24,475 nt of DNA from DATLYF01 sp035575095 (lineage in GTDB: Bacteria; Pseudomonadota; Gammaproteobacteria; Competibacterales; Competibacteraceae): the NCBI GenBank assembly GCA_035575095.1, contig DATLYF010000040.1, positions 1 to 24,475 of the forward strand. The letters are read 5' to 3'. Below the pieces are notes generated by a model. The model worked only from the letters and a program-made list of their open reading frames with translations. It was not told where the DNA came from and ran no database searches. The position numbers and the translations under genes are program-made. Every line of letters begins with the position of its first letter. Within the stretch, counting starts at the first letter, position 1. Shown piece by piece: positions 22,916 through 24,475 of this stretch.

Positions 22916-23452
22916 ATGGAACTGACACCGATCGCCCAACGTTTCGTGCTGCACTGGGGGGAGATGGGTCCCCGCTGGGGCATCAGCCGCACCATGGCCC
23001 AGATCTATGCCCTGCTCTTTCTCAGCGAGCGGCCCCTGCCCGCCAAGGAGATCGCCAGCACCTTGAGAATGGCGCGCTCCAGTGTCCGTACCAGCCTGCG
23101 GGAACTACAGTCCTGGCGGCTGGTGAAGGTGGTCCATGTCATGGGCGACCGGCGCAACCACTTCGAAGCCATCCAGGACGTCTGGGAGACCTTCCGGTTG
23201 GTCGTCGAGGAGCGCAAACGCCGGGAGATCGATCCCACCCTCACCGTGTTGCGTCAGTGCGTGCGAGAAGGGCGTGATGCCGCCGGCAACGGCCCCGACC
23301 CGAACGTGCCCCGCATCGCGAGCGTGCTGGACTTTCTGGAGTTGCTCATCGACTGGAGCGAGGAGCTGAAACGTCTCCCTCCCGAGCACTTGATCAGGCT
23401 GATGCACTGGGGCGCCAAGATCCTGCACTGGCTGCCGGGCGGCGGCCACTGA
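22916..23452 (+). CDS. GbsR/MarR-family transcriptional regulator
   Basis: A 178-aa DNA-binding protein of the GbsR branch of the MarR superfamily. The N-terminus (ELTPIAQRFVLHWGEMGPRW) and the winged helix (ISRTMAQIYALLFLSERPLP, then KEIASTLRMARSSVRTSLRELQSW) are typical. A wing VMGDRRNHFEA and a helical dimerisation tail follow. The ATG at 22916 is preferred over an upstream TTG at 22907; no strong Shine-Dalgarno is visible, so the start is less certain. GbsR of Bacillus represses choline-to-betaine genes, but the many proteobacterial homologues have varied or unknown targets. The genes it controls are not evident: it converges on deoB, and the upstream neighbour is the hydroquinone-reductase-like gene. 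Confidence 0.88.
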   Translation: MELTPIAQRFVLHWGEMGPRWGISRTMAQIYALLFLSERPLPAKEIASTLRMARSSVRTSLRELQSWRLVKVVHVMGDRRNHFEAIQDVWETFRLVVEERKRREIDPTLTVLRQCVREGRDAAGNGPDPNVPRIASVLDFLELLIDWSEELKRLPPEHLIRLMHWGAKILHWLPGGGH

Positions 23453-23475
23453 GCGGCAGCCGCGCCGCCGCTCAG
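23449..23475. terminator. Shared stem-loop at convergent regulator/deoB ends
   Basis: Perfect 9-bp inverted repeat CTGAGCGGC (23449-23457) and GCCGCTCAG (23467-23475) with a 9-nt loop. Each arm contains the stop codon of one of the two convergent genes. It could serve as a bidirectional terminator, though it lacks T-runs. Confidence 0.5.
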
Positions 23476-24475
23476 CCCGGCAGAAAGCTCCTGCCCTCCG
23501 CCAGCGCCGCCAGGCCCAGATGCGCCGCCACGCTCTGTCCGATGTCGGCGAAGCTCTCGCGCACGCCGATGCTACCGGTGGGAATATTGGGGCCAAAGGC
23601 CAGCACCGGGATGTGCTCGCGGGTGTGATCCGAGCCCTCCCAGGTCGGGTCGTTGCCATGGTCGGCGGTGATCACCACCAGGTCGCCGGGGGCGAGCCGC
23701 GCTGCCAGCTCCGGCAGGCGCCGGTCGAATTCCTCCAGCGCGGCGGCGTAGCCGGTCACGTCGCGACGGTGGCCGTAGAGCATGTCGAAGTCGACGAAGT
23801 TGGCAAACACCAGGCAGCGGTCGCCGGCGTCATGCAGCGCTTCCAGGGTGGCATCGAACAGGGCTTGGTTGCCGTCGGCCTTGTACAGCCGGCTGATGCC
23901 GCGGTGGGCGAAGATATCGGCGATCTTGCCCACCGCTCGCACCTCGCCGCCTGCGGCAGTGAGCCGATCCAGCAGTGTCGGCGCCGGCGGCGGCGTGGTG
24001 TAGTCGCGACGGTGGCCGGTGCGGCGGAAGCTGCCGGGCGCGCCGACGAAGGGTCGGGCGATGACGCGGCCGACGTTGTAGTGATCCACCAGCTCGCGGG
24101 CGATCTCGCACACTCGGTATAGCCGCTCCAGGCCGAAGTGCTGCTCGTGGGCGGCGATCTGCAGCACGCTGTCGGCGGAGGTATAGACGATGGGCTTGCC
24201 GGTGCGGATGTGCTCCGCGCCCAGGCGCTCGATGATCTCGGTGCCGGAGGCATGGCAGTCGCCGAGCACCCCAGGCAGGCCGGCGCGCTCGATCAGCGCC
24301 GCGGTCAGCGCGGCCGGGAAGGCCGGCACGGTGCGCGGGAAATAGCCCCAGTCGAAGCGCACCGGCAGCCCCGCCATCTCCCAATGGCCGCTGGGCGTGT
24401 CCTTGCCGTAACTCTGCTCGCGGGCGCAACCGTATAGCGCCGCCGGTGCGGCGGTCGCGGGGAACCCGGCAGGCC
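23472..24475 (-). CDS. deoB: Phosphopentomutase, 5' end outside the window
   Basis: The enzyme interconverts ribose (or deoxyribose) 1- and 5-phosphates in nucleoside salvage. The visible 333 codons run open to the right edge; the family is about 400 aa, so roughly 60-70 N-terminal residues, including the first metal ligand, are outside. The ATG at 24377 is internal: the frame upstream of it reads GKDTPSGHWE, a DeoB hallmark that continues into MAGLPVRFDWGYFP. Other signatures are ARPFVG with HRRDYTTPPPAPTLLDRL, and the alkaline-phosphatase-superfamily metal site ITADHGNDP...SDHTREHIPVL. It converges on the GbsR-type gene, sharing a stem-loop. The adenosine-kinase-like PfkB gene nearby would fit nucleoside salvage, but is in a different operon. 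Confidence 0.96.
   Translation of the reverse strand, partial: PAGFPATAAPAALYGCAREQSYGKDTPSGHWEMAGLPVRFDWGYFPRTVPAFPAALTAALIERAGLPGVLGDCHASGTEIIERLGAEHIRTGKPIVYTSADSVLQIAAHEQHFGLERLYRVCEIARELVDHYNVGRVIARPFVGAPGSFRRTGHRRDYTTPPPAPTLLDRLTAAGGEVRAVGKIADIFAHRGISRLYKADGNQALFDATLEALHDAGDRCLVFANFVDFDMLYGHRRDVTGYAAALEEFDRRLPELAARLAPGDLVVITADHGNDPTWEGSDHTREHIPVLAFGPNIPTGSIGVRESFADIGQSVAAHLGLAALAEGRSFLPG

Overview
The window is a GC-rich chromosomal stretch from a bacterium that looks like a gammaproteobacterium. The homodimeric AceE-type E1 (886 aa), the thiol peroxidase, the short DgkA and the PfkB kinase all fit that group. An affiliation near Chromatiales/Ectothiorhodospiraceae is a guess. I see no tRNA, rRNA, CRISPR array, phage or insertion sequence. 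Two short AT-rich islands (about 8050-8130 and 14870-14955) stand out because they are shared regulatory DNA.

Layout. (1) 6-4575: aceE on the minus strand, and a divergent AEC-family permease broken by a one-base deletion, followed by a small exported protein. (2) 4605-18734: a catabolic and transport island. On the minus strand it holds an MttB-family methyltransferase with a GlxA/AraC-type regulator; a family-5 solute-binding protein (Tat signal), two permeases and a fused double ATPase of the Dpp/Opp type; and an enolase-superfamily protein followed by an N-methylproline-demethylase-like flavoprotein. Two GcvA-like LysR regulators on the plus strand are each divergent from one of these blocks. 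(3) 18661-21678: an inverted repeat, then a minus-strand five-gene operon (AhpD-like peroxidase-related protein, gcvH, tpx, dgkA, pfkB-family kinase). (4) 21861-24475: a glutathionyl-hydroquinone-reductase-like protein and a GbsR/MarR-type regulator on the plus strand, converging on deoB, which runs off the right edge.

How the island may work (inference): the ABC system imports a methylated, betaine-like or N-methyl-amino-acid compound. The MttB homologue could remove a methyl group from a quaternary amine, the flavoprotein could oxidatively demethylate the resulting tertiary or secondary amine, and the enolase-superfamily protein would act on the carbon skeleton. The substrate is not known from sequence.

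The strongest new observation is a 48-bp operator, 37/48 identical, placed in the same orientation and at the same distance upstream of matching minus-strand promoters for the enolase/flavoprotein operon and for the transporter operon. Each copy carries GATAA-N7-TTATC, which is a T-N11-A LysR box centred near -66. The upstream copy lies between the LysR gene at 8130 and the catabolic operon. This suggests one LysR regulator controlling uptake and catabolism together.
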